64,000 bases of DNA. It comes from UBA5342 sp965662645 (GTDB lineage: Bacteria > Bacteroidota > Bacteroidia > Bacteroidales > UBA5342). The stretch is taken from positions 1 to 64,000 of the forward strand of contig CBFIII010000007.1 in NCBI GenBank assembly GCA_965662645.1, written 5' to 3'. Position 1 is the stretch's first letter. Each line of letters begins with the position of its first letter. A model generated the notes under the pieces. It saw only the letters and a program-made list of their open reading frames with translations. It was not told the origin of the DNA and did no database searches. The position numbers were made by a program, and so were the translations under genes. This document shows positions 1 to 8,306 of this stretch, in pieces.

Positions 1-1
1 T

Positions 2-376
2 ATAAGAACACAAATAAAAAACATCTTAGGCGCATTTATGTTTAGCGGTTTAGATATTGAAAAAAAGGTGAGTGTACTTTCGGGAGGCGAAAAGACACGC
101 CTAGCCATGATCAAGTTATTACTAAAACCAGTTAATCTACTCATCCTCGATGAACCCACTAACCATCTAGACATGAGAACCAAAGATATTATAAAACAAG
201 CTTTGATAGCATTTGATGGCACCATCATACTCGTATCTCACGACCGTGATTTCCTAAACGGATTAGTTCATAAAATCTTTGAGTTTGGAAATAAACAAGT
301 AAAAGAACACCTCGAAGGCATCAATGAATTCTTAGAACGCCGAAAATTAGCTAGTCTAAAAGAATTGGAAAGATAA
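2..376 (+). CDS. ABC-F family ATPase, C-terminal part (cut by window edge)
   Basis: Only the last 124 codons are present; the frame is open to the first bases, so the gene begins upstream of the window. The visible part is a second nucleotide-binding domain: the ABC signature SGGEKTRL, a Walker B segment LLILDEPTNHLD and the H-loop ILVSHDRDF. The EPTNHLD form with no membrane domain is typical of ABC-F proteins, soluble ATPases that act on the ribosome (translation factors or ribosome-protection proteins). The protein ends shortly after the H-loop with a short basic tail, so there is no long C-terminal coiled coil of the Uup type. Which ABC-F subgroup it belongs to cannot be decided from this fragment. 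Confidence 0.9.
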   Translation: MRTQIKNILGAFMFSGLDIEKKVSVLSGGEKTRLAMIKLLLKPVNLLILDEPTNHLDMRTKDIIKQALIAFDGTIILVSHDRDFLNGLVHKIFEFGNKQVKEHLEGINEFLERRKLASLKELER

Positions 377-526
377 TATTTTGAATGGTAAATGGTGAAT
401 TATGAATGGTGAATTCTCTTCATTCGTCTTCAATTCTTCGTTCAATATCTTCTTTGAAATAGAACGATCTTGGGCGTTTAATTCCGTGATTTTTAGCTTG
501 TAATTAAAAAATAAGGATGTGTCTTT

Positions 527-685
527 TATAATCAAATCACCTCGTGGTTTATTGTTCTACGTAATGTTCTCATTTCTATTATAATCAAACCACCTCGTGG
601 TTTATTGTTCTACGTAATATTCTCATTTCTATTATAATCAAACCACGCTGTGGTTCATTCATATTCCATTTCACCTTTTCCTAAC
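527..685. repeat. 53-bp tandem repeat, about 2.5 copies, with a short palindrome
   Basis: Units start at 527, 580 and 633, so the period is 53 bp. The first two units are nearly identical; the third keeps only its first part. Each unit carries an ACCAC(C)TCGTGGT-type palindrome, changed to ACCACGCTGTGGT in the third copy. No open reading frame crosses it. It lies in the 747-bp gene-free stretch after the ABC-F gene. The upstream part of that stretch (377-526) is AT-rich with short GGTGAATTATGAAT-like runs and nothing else recognised. Confidence 0.85.
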
Positions 686-710
686 GAATATCGTTATACT
701 GGTGAACCCC

Positions 711-877
711 AATGCGTCAGCCGCGCTAGGGATGGAAACGGTATGGAAGTGCTGTGAGTGCCATAGTGGCTGTAGGTGGAAGCGACCGGAGGAAGCTATA
801 CGCACTACATAGCCACTATGAGCACTCACAGTACTGGAATAATAGTGGACAGCCCGACCCGCAGGGGAGCGCCCAAA
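711..877 (+). repeat. Long-hairpin intergenic element (copy 1)
   Basis: The element begins near GCCGCGCTAGGGATGG and ends with a GTGGACAGCCCG...GCGCCCAAAT block. Between these lies a long imperfect inverted repeat: arm 750-774 pairs with arm 806-833 over about 24 bp, with a few bulges, around a purine-rich loop. A shorter relative with the same two end blocks (AGGGATAGG and GTGGATAGCCCG...GCCGCCCAAAT) lies at 44511-44576. The element is more GC-rich than its surroundings. It could be a structured RNA or a mobile palindromic element; the sequence alone does not decide. Confidence 0.7.
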
Positions 878-979
878 TCATTTTTCTTATTTAAGCTAAA
901 ATAAATGTGTAATCCCCTAGAATTTTCCTTTGGGTCCCATTATCCTCAGCAAACATCTGGTGTTTAAACATAAAAAAAA

Positions 980-1007
980 TCCCCTTATAGAAAAAACTAT
1001 AAGGGGA
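980..1007 (-). terminator. Intrinsic terminator of the 1124-3121 lipoprotein gene
   Basis: Perfect 11-bp stem (TCCCCTTATAG / CTATAAGGGGA) with an A/T loop. Read on the minus strand it is followed by eight T residues. It lies about 115 bases beyond the stop codon of the minus-strand lipoprotein gene. Confidence 0.8.
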
Positions 1008-1040
1008 AGTTTCACACAAAAACCATACTACAATAAACTA

Positions 1041-1127
1041 TTCCACTGCAAGTAAAAAATCACCAACTCGAAATACTTTTTTCATTCGCAGCAAGCTGCG
1101 TATAATAACCCCACAATGTAGGATTAA
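1041..1127 (+). repeat. Interspersed palindromic repeat family A, copy 1
   Basis: Diverged 5' half, then the conserved core ATTCGCAGCAAGCTGCG (hairpin GCAGC-aa-GCTGC) and the 3' hairpin CCCACAATGTAGGATTAA. The final GGATTAA contains the stop codon (TAA on the minus strand, 1124-1126) of the adjacent lipoprotein gene. Confidence 0.8.
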
Positions 1128-3121
1128 TTTGTTCTCCTGATAATCTTAAGACCTCCTCTACCATTAGCTAAAAAGATATAACCATTATCTGTTGATGTAA
1201 CAAAATTGGCTGATCCATCAAAATCATAACAAGCTAATTCTGTCAAAGAAAACTTATTTAATATCAATAAACCTTTAGAACCGTTAGCCAAATACACAAA
1301 CTGATCATCAGTAGTCACACCATTAGTCACACCAGAAGAAATATCATAACTACCGACTTCAGACAAATCGGCAATATCATATACTTTTAATCCATTCTGT
1401 CCACTCGCTACGTAAGCATTTCCTTCATCAATATGAACCACCAATTTACCATCATAAGGCTGTATCACATCTAACTCGATCACCTTACTAGCCTGAGAGA
1501 AATCATTATTTTTAAACTGATAAAGGTTCGCTGCAGTATTAGAAGCGGTAAGACATATGGCCGTTTCATCAAAGGCTGACAAATATTTTGCATTTTCTAA
1601 AGGATAAGTAACGGGAGAAGTTCCATCAGGGTAAGACATAGAAGTAATACCACCATTACTTCCCGAAACAGCAAGTAAACGTCCATCAAATGAAGTTATG
1701 GAATTACCAGAATATCCTAACAAATCAGTTAGTGAAGAAAAATCAGGGACTAATAAACCATCATCAGTCATATCAAACACGACTAAAGCAGCGGGTGAAT
1801 CAAAAGAATTAGCAGAAGACAACTTCTGACTTCCCATTACCCATACCTTACGCGTATCACCCGTTTTTAAAGTATCAATTTTAAGCTCATTAAAGTCAAA
1901 CGACTCACTACTTAACTGCTGTTCAATAGAAGGAGAACCATCAGAAAGAGAAACCACATCTATCGCCGATCCATAATCTTCACCATTTAAATGATACGAA
2001 ACATAAGCCACATCATCATACACTTCTACACCAGTTGCACTTAGCGTCTCACCATTAAGTGTAGGCGGATTTAACTCAGCAACTAAAGTAAATTCGGGCT
2101 GTGTGCCATAACCGGGACTACAAATAGATGAAGGGATATAACAGACATCCTCTTCATTAGTCACCAATACTAAAGGATCCACATAACCAGAAGTGTTATA
2201 CAAACTACTTCTATAAAAGATGACACCAAGGTTATCACCCACATTCATTATAGAATCCTTAATCGACAATAAGTTCACATCAGTATAAGAAAAATCACCC
2301 ACATAAAACTGTGCACCCTCACTCACATAAAGATTCTCACCCACATAAATGTATGCATTATTCGTTACATCACCATAACAAACCAATCTTGTACCAATTT
2401 CCAATCCACAATTATTAATAATTGTAGAAGAGGCTACCGTATTAAACTGACCGCCTACATTAAATTTACCATTATTTTCAAAGATGCCTTTTATAGTAAC
2501 ATCTGTTATCACATTAAGACTACCATAATTTACAAGACGAGAAACATCATTAGTTCTTACCCGCTCACAATTTATAGTAGAATAATTTTCTAATGACCCA
2601 TTAACTGTAATACCAACGCCTTCAGGAACGTAAACATGTCCATAAACGATCAAGTTAATATTATCTCTAATATACAAATTAACAAAATCTATGCTCCCTC
2701 CATTTTTCACAATCACTGTACCACCAGTACCAGAAAAACCTGCTGTTGTAATATTTCCATAAACTATTAAAGTACCACCCACCATATTAAGTCCCCCATT
2801 AACGGTAGCGCCATCAGCAATACAAACATAATCACCTTCGTTAAGATCTAGACGTCCATCATATTCTCCTTCAATAATTTGGGTGTAATTAGTTTCGGAC
2901 TCACGCGCTACCACTGAAGATTTAAAATCAGGTTCAGATAACACAGGAATATAACCTTCATCATCAAAAATATCCAAGGGAGTATTTATGGTAATAAGCC
3001 TCTCATTTAAAGAATCAGTATTAAATGCAGCACTAAAATCCGAAAAAATCTGAATAGGCTCATCTTCAATTGTTCCACAAGAAACAAAAACAATAAGAAG
3101 GAAGTAGATCACATATCTCAT
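1124..3121 (-). CDS. Large surface lipoprotein: beta-solenoid-like region plus LVIVD-type propeller
   Basis: 665 residues. The start is followed by a lipoprotein signal (hydrophobic residues 3-14, cysteine 15), so export and lipidation are expected. Residues of about 90-290 are short Gly/Asn/Val-rich segments with recurring GG, IVYG, VNYGSLN and FENNGKFNVGG patterns, which suggests a parallel beta-solenoid. From about 350 to the end come repeats of the form VYVSY..., LVVFDMTDD, GLKVYDIADLSEVGSYD and GLLILNKFSL, resembling LVIVD repeats of bacterial beta-propellers. No catalytic motif was recognised and function is unknown. The gene is monocistronic: a terminator lies downstream and about 500 bases of non-coding DNA upstream. 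Confidence 0.85.
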   Translation of the reverse strand: MRYVIYFLLIVFVSCGTIEDEPIQIFSDFSAAFNTDSLNERLITINTPLDIFDDEGYIPVLSEPDFKSSVVARESETNYTQIIEGEYDGRLDLNEGDYVCIADGATVNGGLNMVGGTLIVYGNITTAGFSGTGGTVIVKNGGSIDFVNLYIRDNINLIVYGHVYVPEGVGITVNGSLENYSTINCERVRTNDVSRLVNYGSLNVITDVTIKGIFENNGKFNVGGQFNTVASSTIINNCGLEIGTRLVCYGDVTNNAYIYVGENLYVSEGAQFYVGDFSYTDVNLLSIKDSIMNVGDNLGVIFYRSSLYNTSGYVDPLVLVTNEEDVCYIPSSICSPGYGTQPEFTLVAELNPPTLNGETLSATGVEVYDDVAYVSYHLNGEDYGSAIDVVSLSDGSPSIEQQLSSESFDFNELKIDTLKTGDTRKVWVMGSQKLSSANSFDSPAALVVFDMTDDGLLVPDFSSLTDLLGYSGNSITSFDGRLLAVSGSNGGITSMSYPDGTSPVTYPLENAKYLSAFDETAICLTASNTAANLYQFKNNDFSQASKVIELDVIQPYDGKLVVHIDEGNAYVASGQNGLKVYDIADLSEVGSYDISSGVTNGVTTDDQFVYLANGSKGLLILNKFSLTELACYDFDGSANFVTSTDNGYIFLANGRGGLKIIRRTN

Positions 3122-3617
3122 AGCTTATAATTTTAAATGTTTTGAAACAAACAGGATATCAAGAAATGAGAATAAGCAATCTCTCATTGATTAGGTAACC
3201 ATATTAATTAAACAAAGCATAAGCTCAATTGTTTAGTTAAAAAACAAAAAAAAGCACAAATCATTGGATTCGTGCTTTTTAAAAATAAAGTATTTTAGTT
3301 CTAGTTACCAGAACTTTACATAATATAGATACCACCGTAGTATTAAGAATATAAAGACCTTGTGTGAGGTTAAAGAATCAGTTATTCCTTCAAATTAATA
3401 AACTTTCACTTTTACACATTTTTATTAACAAACTCCGCCTCGGCAAATAGACAGGTAAGACTCTACTAATGGACTAATTTTAAAATATATGCCGCAAAAA
3501 GCAGAATATTTACCCTTAAGATAGTCAACCACCTCGGGGCAAACCCAAGAGGTCTTTAGTTGAGGAACATTTTATTATTCGCAGCAAGCTACAAAGAATT
3601 AAACCCACAATGTGGAA
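3122..3617. other. Gene-free stretch: terminator, AT-rich DNA, repeat
   Basis: Holds the 5' region of the lipoprotein gene, a symmetrical terminator at 3248-3280 and a long family B repeat copy from 3523. Bases 3290-3520 show no coding potential or recognised motif. Confidence 0.6.
3248..3280 (-). terminator. Symmetrical stem-loop terminator
   Basis: AAAAAGCAC and ATC pair with GAT and GTGCTTTTT, giving runs of A and T on both sides, so it could work in either direction. It most likely ends transcripts from the minus-strand efflux operon, whose last gene stops at 3618. Confidence 0.65.
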
Positions 3618-3622
3618 TTAAA
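3523..3622 (+). repeat. Interspersed palindromic repeat family, long form B, copy 2
   Basis: About 100 bp, closely matching 35634-35733. The 5' half has nested stems (CAAC...GTTG enclosing ACCTC...GAGGT), then ACATTTTATTATTCGCAGC and the 3' hairpin CCCACAATGTGGAATTAAA. The last bases contain the stop codon (3618-3620) of the PG0541-like gene on the minus strand. Confidence 0.8.
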
Positions 3623-3914
3623 CCATTTGTTCTATTCCCCAAACAAAAGCTCGGATACCGACATCGGTATTTATCGCATCCAATTTTTTGACAGAAGACA
3701 GAAGCACCTCAACCTTTTCGGCAGGCACAATACTCAGGATAGCAGAATTCATTTCGGCCCAAGAATGCGACCCCATCCTTGGCTCTCCCGATTCAGAACC
3801 ACATCCCATCACATCTTGCCACATCGTAAAACCACGAATACCTAACTGCTCTAACATATACTCCACACGTTCAGTATGCGCCTGATTATAAACTATAAAA
3901 ACTGATTTCATCAT
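3618..3914 (-). CDS. PG0541-like transporter-associated protein
   Basis: 98 residues from the first of two adjacent ATG codons (MMKSVFIVYNQAHTERV). An upstream GTG at 3938 would add eight residues but has less support. It matches small P-II-like (ferredoxin-fold) proteins found next to RND pumps in Bacteroidota; this family assignment is from memory. Conserved-looking features are the start VFIVYNQAH, the GFTMWQDVMGCG segment and C-terminal AFVWGIEQ. It is the last gene of the efflux operon, 92 bases after the pump gene. Its role is unknown; a regulatory or ligand-sensing role for the pump is an inference from context. Confidence 0.75.
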   Translation of the reverse strand: MMKSVFIVYNQAHTERVEYMLEQLGIRGFTMWQDVMGCGSESGEPRMGSHSWAEMNSAILSIVPAEKVEVLLSSVKKLDAINTDVGIRAFVWGIEQMV

Positions 3915-4006
3915 AAAATCTATTTTAAACTTCTCCACGAAAAAGGGAGAGAGTTAACATTAAATTTTCAATTATAAATACACTACTATTCTGCACTTTG
4001 TCAGAA

Positions 4007-7000
4007 CTATTGACCTATTTCTGGCGTCTCTACTTGCCCTTGCATAAAGACAAACTGTTTCTGCACCTTAGCCTGCTTATCACGTGCTCCGTGTTTCGAC
4101 ATAGCCACATAAACAACAGGAGTAAGAATCAAAGTAATCAAAGTAGAGAAAAACAAACCACCAATAACCGTAATACCCATTGGGGCCCAAATTTCAGATC
4201 CTTCACTTACGCTCAATGCCATAGGCAACATACCTAAAATCGTCGTCAATGCCGTCATCAAGATAGGACGCAAACGTGAACGACTAGCCATTTCAACGGC
4301 CTTGTAAAGCTCTATACCGCGTTCGCGTAATAAGTTCGTGTAGTCGATAAGAACAATACCATTTTTCACCACAATACCTACAAGAAGAATAGCTCCTAAC
4401 ATAGCCACCGTACTCATCGTAGTATTCGTTATAAACAAAGCCAAAACAACACCACTAAAAGAGAAAAAGATGGATAACATAATAATAAATGGCATTCTAA
4501 AAGACTCAAATTGTGAAGCCATGACAATAAACACCAGTAATATAATAACAATTAACAATAAGACTAAGTCACTCACGGTATCCATCATATCTTCAAACGC
4601 ACCACCAATACGATAACGTACTCCTGCAGGCACTTCAATTTCATCCATTTCTTTTTTTACCGAAACGGCTAAATCACTTAAAGAAACCCCTTTTACTGGA
4701 GTAGCAGAAATTGTCACCACACGTTGCTTACTCTTACGCTCAATACTTGGTGGTGCCCAATATTCTTCTACTCGTCCTACTTCTGAGACCTTAACTAATT
4801 TACCCATTGGCGTCATTATGGAAATGTTCTCAAGATCATCTATCGTATTACGACCATCTTCTTTGTAGCGCACTACAATGTCATATTCGTCACCGTCCTC
4901 GCGAAATTTGGAAGCAATCATTCCAGACACACGATTGCGAACCACCATAGCAGCGGCTGCTGTAGTCAAACCATATTGTGCTAATTTATCACGGTCGAAG
5001 ATGATCTGCAACTGTGGTTTAGCTTTATCTCGACTCACCTGAACATCACCAGCACCTTCTATGGTTTTCAAACGTGTTTTTATCTTATCGGCCAACAATG
5101 TAGTGGTAGGAATATCATACCCAAAAATCTCTACATCTACCGAATTAGAAGTCGTCATACCAAAACTACCTGCTCCCACCGTAAAATTAATGATCTCAGG
5201 TATCTTTTCTAGCTCAACTCGCAGTTCATCCTGTATCTCCCAAACCGTTCTTTCACGCTCATTAATAGGACACAAACGCACTCTTATATTAACGGTATTC
5301 GTAGCAGATTGAAACATCAAATTAGTAAATCCACCCTCATCATCAGTACCAGCGGAAACATAAGACAAAATCTTTTCGGGTACTTTGTCATCCAAAATAG
5401 CCTGAATCTTATCCGCCACTTTCATACTCTCCTCTACACGTACACCCGTCTGCAACTCTACGTCCACTTGAAAATAGCTATCATCGGTTTGTGGAAAATT
5501 CTCAAACTTCAACTGAGGAGCAAGCGCCATAGAAGAAATAAAGATAGCAACAGCACCAGCAACAATGATGCGTTTATGATGAATACACCAAGCAATAAAA
5601 TGACTGTAAGCATCATCAAATCTATTTAATGCCTTTAAAACAGTTCTATCATATAATGTTTCTTTCTGTTTCTTTTTTAAATTAAGCATCAACGAACTTA
5701 ACATAGGTGTAAGAGAAATCGCAGCCAAGGTAGAAGTGGTAACAGTAATGGTCACAATCCATCCTAATTGTTTAAATAAAACCCCTGTAGATCCTCCAAC
5801 CAAAGTCAAAGGAAGAAACACCGCCACCACCACAAGAGTAGTAACAACCACCGACACCCAGACTTCTTTAGTGGCATAAATAGCAGCTTCACGCGGAGAA
5901 CTCCCCCGCTCTATGTGTTTAGTAATATTCTCCAACACCACAATAGCATCATCCACCACCATACCTATCGCTATCGAGAGAGAAGCTAAGGAAATAACAT
6001 TGATGGAATTACCCGACATATAAAGGTAAATGAAAGCAACGATTAAAGATATAGGAATAGTCAAAACAATGATAAAAGTAGCCCTCCATCGTCCTAAGAA
6101 AAATAAGACCACAAAAACCACAGCAATCATAGAATACAGCAATGTCGTTGATAAATTACTTATGGAAGTCTGAATATCATCAGCCGTATTAAATACGGTG
6201 GTAAACTGAACATCCTGAGGCAAATCTTTTTTTAGTATTTCTAATTCTTTTTCTACTTCACGAGCAATACGAACGGAGTTAGCACCCGATTGCTTCATGA
6301 TAAATAAACGCATACCAGGTTTACCTTTGAAACGCTCGCGCAACTCTTTTTCACGGTAAGTATCTGTAATGACAGCCACATCCTTGAGATACACAATCTG
6401 CCCATTATGATTACTCACCACAATGTTATCCAACTGATAACTATCTTCTAATTCTCCTTCAATACGTAATTGGTAATCGAAAGCACCCATCTTTAAATGC
6501 CCCGAAGGTAGGTTCATATTTTCAGCACCTACTATCTGTCCTATCTGCTCTATTGTAATACCAAAAGCATCTAATTTTAACGGATCACAATCGATATAAA
6601 TACGACGACCAGGAGCACCTATAGTAGCAATACTACCTATTCCATTGATACGATTCAAGGGATTAATCACCTTATCTTCCAGTATTTTTTGTAGTCCATC
6701 ATAACTTTCTTCAGCAGAAACGGCATAGAACAAGATAGGCATACTACTCGTACTAAAACGAAAAATCATGGGGCTATCAGCATCATCAGGCAAATTATCT
6801 TTTATCATATCCAAGGCATCTCGGATATTATTAACCGCCTCGGTAAGGTCAGCTTCCCAATCAAATTCTAAAGTCACCATAGAAAGATTATCCTGAGAAG
6901 TAGAAGTTACTTCTTTCAAATCATCCACACTATTCAAACCATCCTCTATCAGTTTCGTTATATTCGTCTCTATTTCTTGAGCATTAGCTCCTACATAAGA

Positions 7001-7147
7001 TGTCATCACCGTAACATAAGGCGGATCTACCTCTGGATATAAATCAATAGGGAGAAATCGTAAGGAATATATTCCGAATACAATTACAGCCATAAAAACC
7101 ATAATGGTTGTAATCGGTTTTTTCACAGCACTTGCATAAATACTCAT
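4007..7147 (-). CDS. RND efflux pump permease (AcrB/HAE1-like)
   Basis: 1046 residues, full length for hydrophobe/amphiphile efflux RND pumps. The protein starts MSIYASAVKKPITTIM with the first membrane helix, followed by the large periplasmic porter domain. A hydrophobic block at about 335-480 contains the proton-relay pair D399-D400 in SIAIGMVVDDAIVVLENI. A second porter domain and a C-terminal block of helices follow. It should export drugs, detergents or similar compounds from the periplasm or inner leaflet using the proton gradient, together with the adaptor (gap 59 bases) and TolC-type channel encoded just upstream. The acidic pair argues for the HAE1 rather than the heavy-metal (CusA) class. 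The actual substrate is unknown. Confidence 0.95.
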   Translation of the reverse strand: MSIYASAVKKPITTIMVFMAVIVFGIYSLRFLPIDLYPEVDPPYVTVMTSYVGANAQEIETNITKLIEDGLNSVDDLKEVTSTSQDNLSMVTLEFDWEADLTEAVNNIRDALDMIKDNLPDDADSPMIFRFSTSSMPILFYAVSAEESYDGLQKILEDKVINPLNRINGIGSIATIGAPGRRIYIDCDPLKLDAFGITIEQIGQIVGAENMNLPSGHLKMGAFDYQLRIEGELEDSYQLDNIVVSNHNGQIVYLKDVAVITDTYREKELRERFKGKPGMRLFIMKQSGANSVRIAREVEKELEILKKDLPQDVQFTTVFNTADDIQTSISNLSTTLLYSMIAVVFVVLFFLGRWRATFIIVLTIPISLIVAFIYLYMSGNSINVISLASLSIAIGMVVDDAIVVLENITKHIERGSSPREAAIYATKEVWVSVVVTTLVVVAVFLPLTLVGGSTGVLFKQLGWIVTITVTTSTLAAISLTPMLSSLMLNLKKKQKETLYDRTVLKALNRFDDAYSHFIAWCIHHKRIIVAGAVAIFISSMALAPQLKFENFPQTDDSYFQVDVELQTGVRVEESMKVADKIQAILDDKVPEKILSYVSAGTDDEGGFTNLMFQSATNTVNIRVRLCPINERERTVWEIQDELRVELEKIPEIINFTVGAGSFGMTTSNSVDVEIFGYDIPTTTLLADKIKTRLKTIEGAGDVQVSRDKAKPQLQIIFDRDKLAQYGLTTAAAAMVVRNRVSGMIASKFREDGDEYDIVVRYKEDGRNTIDDLENISIMTPMGKLVKVSEVGRVEEYWAPPSIERKSKQRVVTISATPVKGVSLSDLAVSVKKEMDEIEVPAGVRYRIGGAFEDMMDTVSDLVLLLIVIILLVFIVMASQFESFRMPFIIMLSIFFSFSGVVLALFITNTTMSTVAMLGAILLVGIVVKNGIVLIDYTNLLRERGIELYKAVEMASRSRLRPILMTALTTILGMLPMALSVSEGSEIWAPMGITVIGGLFFSTLITLILTPVVYVAMSKHGARDKQAKVQKQFVFMQGQVETPEIGQ

Positions 7148-7206
7148 AATCTATAAGTTTTATTTTTAATTAGTTAATCTAAAAAACATAAACACCTTTA
7201 AATCAA

Positions 7207-8265
7207 CTAATTGACATTGACAACATCCCCATTTTCCAATTTACTCTGACCAGCATAAATAATATGTTTGCCAATCAAATCAAGCTCAGAAAAAATCTCC
7301 AATTCTTCATTAAAACGCTCACCAAGTGTTATATTAACCTTTTTAGCTACGCCATTTTCTTCAATAAAAATAAAACGGTTAGCCGTTCCTTCTTGCATTA
7401 ATACGGTAGCAGCGGGTACCACCAATGCTTCTTTCTCATCTAATTTAAGCATTATCTTAGCATACATCCCCGGACGTAAAATCAAATCTTGATTAGGGAT
7501 AACGACCTCAACAGTAAACGTACGAGTCTTAGGATCGATAGTAGGAGATATTAACGACACCCTACCATCAAAAGTAATATCAGGAAAAACATCCGTCACC
7601 AACTGAGCCGTTAAACCTTTTTTCACTTTAGGAAAAAAACGGGCAGAAACACTCATTTCAACCTTAAGCTTTTCTATTTCTTCTATCGTTACAATAGATG
7701 CTTTACCTTGTTGTGTATTGGGAGCTGAAGAATAGATTTCATTATCATCAAAATAACGCGCTGTAACCACACCATTAAACGGTGATTTCAGTTCTACATT
7801 AGCCAGCATATTTTCATAGTCTAACTTATCAACTTCATACTGCATCAATAATAGGTCATACGTTTGCTGAGCCACCGATCCACTCTGTATGAGTGTATCA
7901 CCACGCAGCTTATCGCGCAACGAGTTATGATATTTCAACTTCATCTTTACCAAAGAAGTGTTATCCATAGTCACCACAGTTTCTCCCTTCTTCACTCTAT
8001 CTCCCACTTCTACTTTCACCTCTTTTATACGTCCTGGTATAGTAGAAGCTAAATACACAACATCATAAGCATTAATCGTTGCCATATACTCTTGTTGTAT
8101 ATCAATGGTTGATTTCTTCAACGTCATCACTCTGACATTCTTTGCCACATCAGCTTTGGTAACTTCTACATCTGTTTTTTGTTTTTCCTTTTCATCCGAT
8201 TGCGGTTTAGAACCACAAGAAGCAAGCAGCAAAATCAATATACTTAAACTAAAAATCTTTTTCAT
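7207..8265 (-). CDS. RND periplasmic adaptor (membrane fusion protein)
   Basis: 352 residues with a lipoprotein signal (LILLLASCGS, cysteine 17). Typical adaptor layout: a beta-barrel/lipoyl half (VVYLASTIPGRIKEVKVEVGDRVKKGETVVTM), a short helical hairpin (about 115-150), the second lipoyl half (LKSPFNGVVTARYFDDNEI), then barrel and membrane-proximal domains (LRPGMYAKIMLKL). It bridges the inner-membrane pump and the TolC channel. It lies in the operon between the TolC gene (41 bases) and the pump gene (59 bases). The helical hairpin is short, as in many Bacteroidota adaptors. Confidence 0.93.
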   Translation of the reverse strand: MKKIFSLSILILLLASCGSKPQSDEKEKQKTDVEVTKADVAKNVRVMTLKKSTIDIQQEYMATINAYDVVYLASTIPGRIKEVKVEVGDRVKKGETVVTMDNTSLVKMKLKYHNSLRDKLRGDTLIQSGSVAQQTYDLLLMQYEVDKLDYENMLANVELKSPFNGVVTARYFDDNEIYSSAPNTQQGKASIVTIEEIEKLKVEMSVSARFFPKVKKGLTAQLVTDVFPDITFDGRVSLISPTIDPKTRTFTVEVVIPNQDLILRPGMYAKIMLKLDEKEALVVPAATVLMQEGTANRFIFIEENGVAKKVNITLGERFNEELEIFSELDLIGKHIIYAGQSKLENGDVVNVN

Positions 8266-8306
8266 CTGTTTATTTTTATCACTATTTTAATTTTCAAAGA
8301 ATGACA

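Noticed and set aside
527..685. Possible CRISPR array
   Set aside because: The repeated unit is continuous (53 bp head to tail) with no variable spacers, only 2.5 copies and no cas genes nearby.
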